Assembly: GCF_009905535.1 (NCBI RefSeq)
Contig: NZ_JAAALA010000012.1
Location: forward strand, 45,726 to 109,725
Source: Caulobacter sp. SLTY
GTDB taxonomy: Bacteria > Pseudomonadota > Alphaproteobacteria > Caulobacterales > Caulobacteraceae
Direction: 5' to 3'
Length of the DNA stretch: 64,000 bases
Part shown: positions 56,344 to 64,000 of the stretch, in pieces
Position numbering within the stretch: the stretch's first letter is position 1
Layout: the number at the start of each line of letters is the position of its first letter
Position numbers and translations under genes: made by a program
Notes under the pieces: generated by a model
Databases searched by the model: none
Told to the model about the DNA's origin: nothing
What the model saw: only the letters and a program-made list of their open reading frames with translations

Positions 56344-56690
56344 GGCAACTGGGTGAAGGGCTTAAAGCCGCCGACGATCATCCGTTTGGGATCGAAGGGA
56401 CAGTCCGGTTGGGCCATGCGCGGGTCGGCCATGACCTTGGCGTTGACCTCGTCGCGCTTCTCGCGGCTCTCGTAGGTGATCCAGGAGAAGATGACGACCT
56501 CGTCGTCCTTGGCCTGGACGGCGCGGGGGAAGCTGGTCAGCTCGCCGTAGGGGACGTCATCGGCCACCGCCTCGACATAGGTCAGGGCGCCGTGTTCCAT
56601 CCATACCGAGCCGGCCAGCTCGGTGATCTTGCGGTACTCGTCCATCTTGTCCTTGGGCACCGCGAGCACGAATCCGTCGACATAGGCCAT
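56340..56690 (-). CDS. DUF1428 family protein
   Basis: A 116-residue YbaA-like (DUF1428) protein, a dimeric alpha/beta-barrel (ferredoxin-like) fold of unknown function. The family start AYVDGFVLAVPKDKMDEYRK and the C-terminal FDPKRMIVGGFKPF are present. ATG 56690 has a GGAG at proper spacing; an upstream ATG at 56720 is in frame but lacks one. Its stop TAG shares a CTAG palindrome with the tamB stop, so the two genes overlap tail to tail by 4 bp. Confidence 0.88.
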   Translation of the reverse strand: MAYVDGFVLAVPKDKMDEYRKITELAGSVWMEHGALTYVEAVADDVPYGELTSFPRAVQAKDDEVVIFSWITYESREKRDEVNAKVMADPRMAQPDCPFDPKRMIVGGFKPFTQLP

Positions 56691-56765
56691 GGCTGTCTCC
56701 TTCATGGATGTTGCGATCATAGGACGAACAACGCCCGCCGGTTCCGACAGCCCGAAGGAAGAATC

Positions 56766-57017
56766 TCAGAGCTCGTCGAAGGGCGGCGGCAGTTCTCCGG
56801 ACTTGAACAGCAGGACGGGGTTTTCGTCATAGTCCCCCATCTCGGTGTCGGCGGTGATGCTGTAGGCGACCACGCCCAGGCGCAGGGGGCCGAGGCGTTC
56901 GGCCTTGCGGCGGGCCTCCTCGGCGGTCTTGCAGCCGACGGCCTGTTCGGCGCGGAACTTCGAGCGACCCTTGCCGGCGACGTAGGCCTGGACCAGGTGG
57001 ACGGTCTCGGAGGCCAC
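56766..57017 (-). CDS. Hypothetical protein, 83 aa
   Basis: An 83-residue protein I do not recognise, starting at GTG 57017 one base after the stop of the upstream 36-residue ORF, hence coupled to it. The sequence pattern (VHLVQAYVAGKGRSKFRAEQAVGCKTAEEARRKAERLG) suggests a small alpha/beta protein; there is no signal peptide. It lies 75 bp from the DUF1428 gene start on the same strand. Function unknown. Confidence 0.65.
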   Translation of the reverse strand: MASETVHLVQAYVAGKGRSKFRAEQAVGCKTAEEARRKAERLGPLRLGVVAYSITADTEMGDYDENPVLLFKSGELPPPFDEL

Positions 57018-57018
57018 T

Positions 57019-57129
57019 CTATTTCTTGCCGGGCGGGGTCAGGAAGGGCGACGGGCCGGCGGGCGGCGGGGCCTTGGCCTGCTTGGGTTTCCGGACTTCC
57101 TTGTTGGATTTCTTCTGGCCCTTGGCCAT
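57019..57129 (-). CDS. Very small basic protein, 36 aa
   Basis: A 36-codon ORF (MAKGQKKSNKEVRKPKQAKA..., ending FLTPPGKK) with an AAGGAG ribosome binding site 8-12 bp upstream of the ATG. The short lysine-rich MAKGQ-x-x-SN-x-E-x-x-KPK start resembles small conserved proteobacterial proteins of unknown function, which supports it as real. One base separates its stop from the start of the 83-residue protein, indicating translational coupling. It may bind nucleic acid because of its charge, which is inference only. Confidence 0.7.
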   Translation of the reverse strand: MAKGQKKSNKEVRKPKQAKAPPPAGPSPFLTPPGKK

Positions 57130-57210
57130 GGCCGGGCTCCTTTTCGCGCGCGCCGACGAAATGTGGAGCGCCCATGGCTATGCGCCCGCCCGCACAGATC
57201 GCCAAGCCCG

Positions 57211-59289
57211 TCATTCCACTCCCAGCACCTGTTTCAGGAACAGGATCTCGGTCGCCCGCACCGCCTCCTGGTTGCCCTTGCGGGCGATGCCGTGGCCCTC
57301 GTCCTTGGCCAGGACGTACCAGACGGGCGTGCCCTGGGCGCGCAGGCGGGCCACGATGGCCTCGCTTTCACTGCGAGGGACACGGGGGTCGTTGGCGCCC
57401 TGGTAGATCATCATCGGCTTCTTCATCGCCGAGACGTAAGACGTGGGGCTGATCTGGTCGAAGACCTTGCGCATGGCCGGGTCACGCTCGTCGCCGTACT
57501 CGGCCCGGCGCAGGTCGCGGCGATACCCTTCCGTATTTTCCAGGAAGGTCACCCAGTTGGAGATACCGTAGAGGTCGATGGCCCCGGCAATGCGGTCGTT
57601 GTAGCGGCCGGCCACAGCCAAGGCCATGTAGCCGCCGTAGGACTGGCCGACGACGGCCACGCGGTCGGCGTCGAGGTCCGGCTGGGCGGCGATCCAGTCG
57701 AGCAGGGCGCCGATGTCCTTGACGCTGTCCTCGCGCTTGGCCCCGTTGTCGAGCGATAGGTATGACTTGCCGTAGCCGCTGGAGCCGCGGACGTTCGGCA
57801 CGATCACCACGGCGTTCAGCTCCTTGACCCAGCTTTGACGGCGGGCGCTGAAGCTGGGCAGTTCCTGGGCCTCTGGGCCGCCGTGGATCTGGATGATGAC
57901 CGGCAGTTTGCCTTTGGCCTTGCGTGCTGGACGGTAGACGAAGGCTGGGATCGCCCGCTCATCGAAGCTGCGATATCGGACCAGTTCCGGCTCGACCAGA
58001 CCGGCCGGGTTGAGGCCGCCCAGCTCGCTGGTGGTCCAGCGGGTCAGCCGCTTGGAGGCGATGTCGTAGTCCCAGACGTCTCCCGCGCCGGCGTAGGTTG
58101 AGAAGCTAATCGCCAACCGCCCACCGTCGGGCGAGAAACCCATGGCGGTGACCACACCCTTGGGAAGGGCAATTTCAACGGGCATGGGCGGACCGTTGAG
58201 ACCGGCCGGATCAACCACCTGTAAAGCGACCTTCGACCAGCCTTCCGTGTTGGTCACGAAAGCAGCCTGCTTGCGGTCCGGGCTGAGGGTGAAGGACTCA
58301 ACCCCCCACTGATAGGGCGGGCGTGGCGCGCACTCGGGTCCGAAGCGGGCCCGAGGGTCTTTCAGAATGGCGCCTTGGCACGCGTTTTCCTGATACTGCC
58401 CCGACCGTTCCCAGTCCGCGACGACGAACCGATAGGACAGCGGGCGCTCCTTGCCGGTCGTCAGATCAATCACGACGAGCGCTGCCAGATCATCTCCGTC
58501 GTCCGAGATCACCACAACGCCCGCGCCGTCCGCCGTGAACTTGCCGCCGCCGTAGGACACCGGGCGGTCATGCACACCGATCGGGTCCACTCGGCCACTG
58601 GCCATGTCGAGGACGTAGAGCCGGCTTTCGGCGATGCTGATGTATTTCGCCAGCAGGATCCGGCCGCCATCCGGGCTGATGTCGATGGGCGCTATCGCGC
58701 CGGTCCCCTTGTAGACCAGCCTCCGACCTTCCGGCCGGGCGGGGTCGGCCAGCATGATGTCGTAGTCTGCCTTGCCCGGCGTGACTTGAGCCCAGGCGAC
58801 CAGTTTGCCGTCCTTGCTGACCACGAAGCTCTGGTTGCGGGTGCCAGGCGCGGTCAGCTGGGTTTCCTCGCCGGTCAGGCGGCGCAGAAAGGCCTGGTAG
58901 TACTCCGCTCCGCCGACGTCGCGGGGATAGAGGAAGCGGCCGTCGGGGATGCCCTGCGCGCTGTTCACCGGCTCGCTGAAGAAGGTCAGCTGGGTGCGGT
59001 CGGCGCCGGGGGCGGCGACGCGGTGCACCTGGTAGGTGTCGCCGAACCGGGTGGTGATCAGCATTGAGCCGTCGGGCAGCCAGTCCTGAAAGGTCGCCGA
59101 GCGGGCGTTGTAGTAGGGGGCGACCGCCTCGCGCAGGGCGGCTGGGGTCTCTGGGACGCCATCGAAGACCAGGGCGCCCTGCTCGCGCACGGCGGGCGCG
59201 GTCTGGGCCAGGGCGTGGCCGGAGAACAGGGCGGCGGCCAACAACGGGGCCAGCAGGGCGGCGAAGGGGCGTGAATGGGCTTTGCGCAT
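57211..59289 (-). CDS. Exported S9-family prolyl oligopeptidase-type peptidase
   Basis: A 692-residue serine peptidase of family S9 (acylaminoacyl/dipeptidyl type). Signal peptide MRKAHSRPFAALLAPLLAAALFSGHALA follows the ATG at 59289; the longer open frame upstream is not credible. An N-terminal seven-bladed WD-like propeller (residues 50-420) precedes an alpha/beta hydrolase domain with the catalytic serine in VGQSYGGYMA, Asp in GANDPRVP and His in DEGHGIARKGN. HGGPEAQE forms the oxyanion side. Probably degrades peptides in the periplasm. It stands divergent from the hybrid kinase gene. Confidence 0.92.
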   Translation of the reverse strand: MRKAHSRPFAALLAPLLAAALFSGHALAQTAPAVREQGALVFDGVPETPAALREAVAPYYNARSATFQDWLPDGSMLITTRFGDTYQVHRVAAPGADRTQLTFFSEPVNSAQGIPDGRFLYPRDVGGAEYYQAFLRRLTGEETQLTAPGTRNQSFVVSKDGKLVAWAQVTPGKADYDIMLADPARPEGRRLVYKGTGAIAPIDISPDGGRILLAKYISIAESRLYVLDMASGRVDPIGVHDRPVSYGGGKFTADGAGVVVISDDGDDLAALVVIDLTTGKERPLSYRFVVADWERSGQYQENACQGAILKDPRARFGPECAPRPPYQWGVESFTLSPDRKQAAFVTNTEGWSKVALQVVDPAGLNGPPMPVEIALPKGVVTAMGFSPDGGRLAISFSTYAGAGDVWDYDIASKRLTRWTTSELGGLNPAGLVEPELVRYRSFDERAIPAFVYRPARKAKGKLPVIIQIHGGPEAQELPSFSARRQSWVKELNAVVIVPNVRGSSGYGKSYLSLDNGAKREDSVKDIGALLDWIAAQPDLDADRVAVVGQSYGGYMALAVAGRYNDRIAGAIDLYGISNWVTFLENTEGYRRDLRRAEYGDERDPAMRKVFDQISPTSYVSAMKKPMMIYQGANDPRVPRSESEAIVARLRAQGTPVWYVLAKDEGHGIARKGNQEAVRATEILFLKQVLGVE

Positions 59290-59415
59290 GAAGGACAGAC
59301 TAGCCACAGCTTTGCCCGGGCCGCCATATGAACCCTTTCCGACATTGGCCGTTAGCCAAGCCTTCCCACCAAGGCTATGACCGGTGGAAGTGGTTTTGAG
59401 GCGGGCGGTCCAGGC

Positions 59416-61881
59416 ATGAGTGAGAGCACCGAACGCGAGCAGCGCAGACTGGCGGCGCTCTACAGCTTCGAGGTGCTCGACACCCCCGCGGAGCCGGAGT
59501 TCGACGAGGTGGCGCAATTGGCCTCGGCGATCTGCGAGACGCCGATCGCGGTGGTCAACCTGGTCGGCGATGGGCGGCAGTTCTTCAAGGCGGAGGTCGG
59601 CCTTGGCGTGCGGGAGACGCCGCTGGAGACCAGCTTCTGCGCCCACGCCATCCTGGAGGACGACTTCCTGCAGATCGGCGACGCCAGCCGGGACCCCCGG
59701 TTCGACGGCAACCCGCTGGTCCACGGTGAAACGGGCCTGCGGTTCTACGCTGGGGCGCTACTGAAGACCGAGGACGGCTCGCCGATCGGCACCCTCTGCG
59801 TCCTCGACACCAAGCCCCGCACCCTGACCCCCTTGCAGGAACAGTCCCTGAAGGTGCTGTCGCGGCAGGTGATGAACCAGCTGGAGCTGCGCCGCTCGCT
59901 GGCTCGTCACAAGCAGGACGAGGAACGCTATCGCGCCCTGTTCGACACCATGGACGAGGGCTTCTGCGTCATCGAGTTCTTCGACGGGCCGCACGGTCCC
60001 GACAGCGACTATGTCCATATCTCGGCCAATGCCGCCTACGAGCGGCACGCCGGTATTCCCAACGTGGTCGGCCAAAAGCTGCGCGAGATGGTTGGGGACG
60101 AGGCCGATGCCTGGGCCGCCCGCTATGGGCATGTGCTGCGCACCGGCGAGCCGATCCGTTTCGAGCAGGAGTTGGTCGCCACCGGCCGCTACCTGTCGCT
60201 GTCCAGCTTCCGGCTGGAGCCGCCGGAAAAGAAGCATGTGGCGGTGCTGTTCCAGGACATCACCGAGCGGCGGCGGGCGGAAAAGGCGCTGCAGGAGCTG
60301 AACGCCACCCTGGAACGGCGGGTCGCCGAGGCCCTGGCCGAGCGGCGGCTGTTCGCCGAGATCGTCGAGGGGGCCACCGCCTTCGTGCAGGTGGCCGACC
60401 AGGACTACCGCTGGCTGGCCATCAACAGCGCCGCGGCCGACGAGTTCGAGCGCCTGTTCGGCGTGCGGCCCAAGGTGGGCGACAGCATGCTCGAGGTCCT
60501 GGCCGACCAGCCGGAGAGCCAGGCGGTGGTAAAGGCGGTCTGGGACCGCGCCCTGGCCGGCGAGGCCTTCATCGAGGTCGACACGTTCGGCGATCCCGAC
60601 CGCGAGCGGCGCAGCTACGAGATGCGGTTCAACGTCCTGCGGGACGCGGACGGCAAGGTAGCGGCCGCCTACCAGTTCGTGTTCGACGTCACCGAGCGGC
60701 TGGAGGAACAGGCCCGGCTGGCCGCCGCCGAGGAGGCGCTGCGCCAGGCCCAGAAGATGGAGGCGGTCGGCCAGCTGACCGGCGGCCTGGCCCACGACTT
60801 CAACAACCTGCTGGCCGGGATCAGCGGGGCGTTCGAGATGATCGGCTCCCGGCTCAGCCAGGGGCGGACCAGCGACGTCGAGCGGTACCTCCAGGCCGGA
60901 CAGGGCGCCGCCCGCCGGGCCGCGGCCCTGACCCACCGGCTGCTGGCCTTCTCGCGGCGCCAGACGCTGACGCCCAAGCCGCTGGTGATCAACCGGCTGA
61001 TGGGCGAGCTGTCGGAGCTGATCCGGCGGACGGTGGGGCCGTCCATCGAGGTCGAGACCATCGCCGCCAGCGGGCTATGGCCGACCCTGGTGGACGACAA
61101 CCAGCTCGAGAACGCCATCCTCAACCTTTGCATCAACGCCCGCGACGCCATGCCGGACGGCGGGCGGATCACCATCGAGACCGGCAACAAGTGGCTGGAC
61201 CGGCGCACCGCCAAGGAGCACGGGCTGGAGCCGGGGCAGTATGTGACCGTCTGTGTCAGCGACACCGGGACGGGGATCGACAAGGCCATCCTGGACCGCG
61301 TCTTCGACCCCTTCTTCACCACCAAGCCGATCGGGCAGGGCACCGGCCTGGGTCTGTCCATGGTCTACGGCTTCGCGCGGCAGAGCCACGGCCATGTGCG
61401 GATCTACAGCGAGGTGGGGCAGGGAACGATGGTCTGCCTCTACCTGCCCCGGCACCTGGGCGAGGAAGAAGTCGGGCTGGAGGAAACGGCGGCGCCGATC
61501 GACGAGAGCCAGTCGGCCGGCGAGGTGGTGCTGGTGGTCGACGACGAGCCGACCGTGCGGATGCTGATCGTCGATGCGCTCAGCGAGCTGGGATACGCCT
61601 GCGCCGAGGCCTCCGACGGGCCGAGCGCCCTGGCGGTGCTGCAGGCCCAGGGGCGGATCGACCTGTTGATCACCGACGTCGGCCTGCCGGGGGGCCTGAA
61701 CGGCCGCCAGGTGGCGGACGCTGCGCGGGCCCTGCGGCCGGAGCTGAAGACGCTGTTCATCACCGGATACGCCGAGAACGCGGTGCTGAACCACGGCCAT
61801 ATCGAGCGGGGCATGGAGGTGCTGACCAAGCCGTTCGCGATCCGCGACCTGACGGCGCGGGTGGAACGGCTGCTGCGCTGA
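59416..61881 (+). CDS. Cytosolic GAF-PAS hybrid histidine kinase
   Basis: An 821-residue soluble hybrid kinase. Domains in order: GAF (about 5-165, with FSLEVLDTPAEPEFDEVA-like start), PAS (about 180-290), a second PAS (about 310-430), HisKA with phospho-acceptor H460 in GGLAHDFNNLLAGI, HATPase (N box NLCINARDAMPDGG; G1 DTGTGID; G2 GQGTGLGLSM), and a C-terminal receiver with D754 in ITDVGLPGG. No transmembrane segment, so it senses cytosolic signals; the GAF/PAS ligand is unknown. ATG 59416 chosen over 59377. It converges on the next kinase gene with 3 bp between stops. Confidence 0.92.
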   Translation: MSESTEREQRRLAALYSFEVLDTPAEPEFDEVAQLASAICETPIAVVNLVGDGRQFFKAEVGLGVRETPLETSFCAHAILEDDFLQIGDASRDPRFDGNPLVHGETGLRFYAGALLKTEDGSPIGTLCVLDTKPRTLTPLQEQSLKVLSRQVMNQLELRRSLARHKQDEERYRALFDTMDEGFCVIEFFDGPHGPDSDYVHISANAAYERHAGIPNVVGQKLREMVGDEADAWAARYGHVLRTGEPIRFEQELVATGRYLSLSSFRLEPPEKKHVAVLFQDITERRRAEKALQELNATLERRVAEALAERRLFAEIVEGATAFVQVADQDYRWLAINSAAADEFERLFGVRPKVGDSMLEVLADQPESQAVVKAVWDRALAGEAFIEVDTFGDPDRERRSYEMRFNVLRDADGKVAAAYQFVFDVTERLEEQARLAAAEEALRQAQKMEAVGQLTGGLAHDFNNLLAGISGAFEMIGSRLSQGRTSDVERYLQAGQGAARRAAALTHRLLAFSRRQTLTPKPLVINRLMGELSELIRRTVGPSIEVETIAASGLWPTLVDDNQLENAILNLCINARDAMPDGGRITIETGNKWLDRRTAKEHGLEPGQYVTVCVSDTGTGIDKAILDRVFDPFFTTKPIGQGTGLGLSMVYGFARQSHGHVRIYSEVGQGTMVCLYLPRHLGEEEVGLEETAAPIDESQSAGEVVLVVDDEPTVRMLIVDALSELGYACAEASDGPSALAVLQAQGRIDLLITDVGLPGGLNGRQVADAARALRPELKTLFITGYAENAVLNHGHIERGMEVLTKPFAIRDLTARVERLLR

Positions 61882-61884
61882 CCA

Positions 61885-63627
61885 TCAGGCGCTGATCCGC
61901 TCGGCCTGCGGCGCGGGCGCCACAGCCGCGGCGATGTGGGCCAGCAGGACGTGGACCTCCACGGGCTTGGTGATGAAGGTGTCGACCCCGACGGCGGCCC
62001 ATTGGGCGCGGTGCTCGGACAGGGCGTTGGCGGTCAGGGCCAGGATGGGGGTGTCGGCGTTGGGGCCGGCGCCGGCGCGGATGTAGGCGGTGGCCTCGAC
62101 CCCGCCCATCACCGGCATCTGCATGTCCATCAGGATGACGTCGAAGGCCCGTTCCCCGGCCAGGGCCACCGCCTCGGCGCCGTCCTTGGCCACGGTGACC
62201 TCGGCGCCGAGCGGCTCCAGCATCAGGCGGACGATCTGCTGGTTGACCGGATGGTCCTCGGCCAGCAGCACCCGCACCGCGCCGTCCCAGTCGGCGGCCT
62301 CGGCCTGGTGGTCCAGCCCTGGCGCGGCCTGGGCCATGCGCAGGGGGATGACGAAGCTGAACACCGAGCCCTGGCCCGGCCGGCTGACCACCGTCAGGTC
62401 GCCGCCCATCAGCCGCGCCAGCCGCCGGCTGATCGCCAGGCCCAGGCCCGTGCCGCCGTGCAGGCGGGTGACGCCGCTGCTGGCCTGTTCGAAGCTGCCG
62501 AACACCCGCTCGGCCGTGGCCGGGTCCATGCCGCAGCCGGTGTCGGCGACCTCGATCCACAGCCGCTCGCCGTCCGGGCCGGACGCCCGCCCGCCGCGCA
62601 GCACGATCTGGCCCTGGCGGGTGAACTTGGTAGCGTTGGACAGCAGGTTGGAGATCACCTGCTGGAAGCGCAGGGGATCGGTGACGATCAGGCCGGGCAG
62701 GCCGACCGGCTCAAACCGCAGCACCACCCCGTCCGCCGCCTTGGCGCTCCACAGCCGGGCGGCCGCCGACAGCTTCTCGACCAGTTCGAAGGGGGCGCTG
62801 TCGACCTCCAGCTTGCCGCTCTCGATGCGGGAGAGGTCGAGCACGTCGTTGAGCAGGCCCAGCAGCACCTCCGAGGCGTTGCCCAGCATGTCGACATGGC
62901 CCGCCTGCTCGGCGGTCAGCTCTGTGCGGCGCAGCAGGCCGCCGGCGGCGACCACGGCGTTCATCGGGGTGCGGATCTCGTGGCTGATGGTGGCCAGGAA
63001 GTCGCTCTTGGCGGCGTTAGCCCGCTGGGCGTCGGCGACGGCCGCCTCCATCTGGCGGTTGGTGGTCCAGATCCGCTTCACCGCCATCAGGGCGTGCAGG
63101 ACATAGACCGCCCCGCCGCAGCTGATCAGGGCCATCTTCAGCATGTCGGGCTCGGGGCTGATCACGCCGGTGATCAGCGGCAGGCTGACGATGTAGAGGG
63201 CCGGCGGGCCGAGCACGGCGGGCAGGGCGCGCGGCGTCTGGGCCATCTGCAGGGCATTGTTGATGATCGAGCCGCACAGGGCCAGCAGGGCGAACGCCAT
63301 GCCCACCGCCGTGCCCTGGAACCAGAGGATCACCGCCAGGGCCGAATAGAGGAAGGCGTTGAAGGTCATGCTGATCAGGTAGGCCCAGCGGCGGACGCGG
63401 CTGAGCCGGCGGTCCGACTGGCGCCAGGGCGCGGAGATCAGGTGGTCCAGCCCCTGGAACAGCATGACGGCGGCGAACCAGGCCGGGGCGGTGAACCCCG
63501 GCGCCAGCATCCAGCCGATCAGCCCAATAAAGGCGCCAAAGGCCACCCGGGGAATCAGGTCCTTGCCCCGGATTGCGGCGATGGCGCGATAGGCGGCGTC
63601 GCGCCGACAGTCTTCTGCGTCGGTCAT
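61885..63627 (-). CDS. Membrane hybrid histidine kinase with receiver domain
   Basis: A 580-residue hybrid kinase. An N-terminal membrane domain of about five to six helices (residues 25-190) senses an unknown signal, followed by HisKA with H216 in SHEIRTPMNAV, HATPase (N box QVISNLLSNATKFT; DTGCGMD; GGTGLGLAI), and a C-terminal receiver with Asp in VILMDMQMPVMGG. ATG 63627 has a GGAGGGGA ribosome binding site. It converges with the GAF-PAS kinase gene, the stops only 3 bp apart, so the two could be an arranged pair or simply neighbours. Confidence 0.92.
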   Translation of the reverse strand: MTDAEDCRRDAAYRAIAAIRGKDLIPRVAFGAFIGLIGWMLAPGFTAPAWFAAVMLFQGLDHLISAPWRQSDRRLSRVRRWAYLISMTFNAFLYSALAVILWFQGTAVGMAFALLALCGSIINNALQMAQTPRALPAVLGPPALYIVSLPLITGVISPEPDMLKMALISCGGAVYVLHALMAVKRIWTTNRQMEAAVADAQRANAAKSDFLATISHEIRTPMNAVVAAGGLLRRTELTAEQAGHVDMLGNASEVLLGLLNDVLDLSRIESGKLEVDSAPFELVEKLSAAARLWSAKAADGVVLRFEPVGLPGLIVTDPLRFQQVISNLLSNATKFTRQGQIVLRGGRASGPDGERLWIEVADTGCGMDPATAERVFGSFEQASSGVTRLHGGTGLGLAISRRLARLMGGDLTVVSRPGQGSVFSFVIPLRMAQAAPGLDHQAEAADWDGAVRVLLAEDHPVNQQIVRLMLEPLGAEVTVAKDGAEAVALAGERAFDVILMDMQMPVMGGVEATAYIRAGAGPNADTPILALTANALSEHRAQWAAVGVDTFITKPVEVHVLLAHIAAAVAPAPQAERISA

Positions 63628-63697
63628 CAGGTCCCCTCCGAGAGCGCAAGCTATAGTGGCGGGCTTAAGGACGGGTTGAGCCGCGTGCGATGGGCGC

Positions 63698-63730
63698 AAA
63701 ATGCGAGAAAGCCGCCCGTGGCGGCGGCTT
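63698..63730 (-). terminator. Probable minus-strand terminator near the right edge
   Basis: On the minus strand AAGCCGCC pairs with GGCGGCTT around a short loop, followed by TCTCGCATTTT. It would end a minus-strand transcript entering from the right of the window, upstream of the membrane hybrid kinase. Confidence 0.5.
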
Positions 63731-64000
63731 CTGAAGGAAATCAACGGCTTGTTGGGGAACGTCGGTGGCCCGCCGGTGGGCATCGGGTGGCCCGTGGGTG
63801 AGCCTGGGGGGAGACTTCGGGCGCCCGGCGGTGGGCCGTGGGTGGGTGTTTTTTCGGGGTGGCGGACGATCGATGAAGGCGGCCTGGCTCCTAACCCTCT
63901 CCCTGAGGGAGAGGGAGGGACCCGCCGCGCAGCGGTGGGAGGGAGAGGGTTTACGCGGCCGACACCGTAAACCCCCCCCCCTACCCCCTCCCTCAGGGAG
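63731..64000. repeat. Non-coding repeat-rich region with nested palindromes
   Basis: No supportable gene. GT/GGG-rich low-complexity stretch (63750-63850), then CCCTCTCCCT-G-AGGGAGAGGG (63895-63915), a perfect 10-bp inverted repeat; CCCGCCGC-GCA-GCGGTGGG just after it with one wobble; and GGTTTAC ... GTAAACC (63948-63973). The last bases (CCCTCCCTCAGGGAG) look like the start of another copy. This resembles REP-type palindromic intergenic repeats. Confidence 0.6.

Noticed and set aside
63701..63970. Possible plus-strand ORF at the right edge
   Set aside because: Its residues come from low-complexity and palindromic repeat DNA (for example the NPLPEGEG pattern typical of translated repeats); there is no convincing start signal.

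Overview
The window is high-GC alphaproteobacterial DNA, most probably from Caulobacteraceae. The evidence is a division and cell wall (dcw) cluster continuing through ftsZ into lpxC, bamD, recN and ligA; an FtsZ with the C-terminal peptide [12 protein letters not shown]; Caulobacter-type regulatory motifs (GANTC methylation sites, TTAA-N7-TTAAC CtrA box); and an alphaproteobacterial SOS box (GTTC-N7-GTTC). The genus is not fixed by what can be read here.

Layout. 1-2.4 kb: end of an assimilatory sulfur operon (sulfite reductase C-terminus, DUF934 protein, CysH) and an unknown protein. 2.4-5.9 kb: single-gene functions (3D-domain secreted protein on the minus strand, glutathione transferase, S1/P1 nuclease, Nudix hydrolase, methyltransferase). 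5.9-9.4 kb: a polyprenyl diphosphate synthase, a two-gene ABC-2 exporter and a CrtZ-like carotenoid hydroxylase, read as one tight transcript. 9.4-9.8 kb: RNase P RNA.

9.8-33.8 kb: dcw cluster, mraZ-rsmH-ftsL-ftsI-murE-murF-mraY-murD-ftsW-murG-murC-murB-ddl-ftsQ-ftsA-ftsZ, mostly with 4-bp ATGA-type overlaps. It is interrupted by non-standard genes: a lower-GC small gene plus two minus-strand genes between murG and murC, a small ORF between murC and murB, an M28 peptidase between murB and ddl, and an Fe(II)/2-oxoglutarate oxygenase with a degenerate paralog between ftsA and ftsZ. Regulatory sites stand out: four CCCA repeats at exact 10-bp spacing upstream of mraZ (MraZ operator) and a composite DnaA/CcrM/CtrA promoter upstream of ftsZ.

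33.8-41.7 kb: ftsZ terminator, a phosphotransferase-family gene, a Nudix gene, lpxC, a small membrane protein, bamD, recN (with an SOS box) and ligA. 41.7-45.8 kb: minus-strand YdjM-like membrane protein and the ATP-grasp/alpha-E/transglutaminase trio. 46.1-49.0 kb: a large FG-GAP propeller plus RTX-repeat protein. 49-56.3 kb: MscS channel and the tamA-tamB outer-membrane assembly operon. 56.3-63.6 kb: small conserved genes, an S9 peptidase and two convergent hybrid histidine kinases. The right edge is repeat-rich non-coding DNA.

The best candidates for something undescribed are the exporter ATPase lying between two isoprenoid/carotenoid genes with three altered catalytic motifs, and the active/degenerate oxygenase pair inserted between ftsA and ftsZ. 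Both are inferences from motifs and context.
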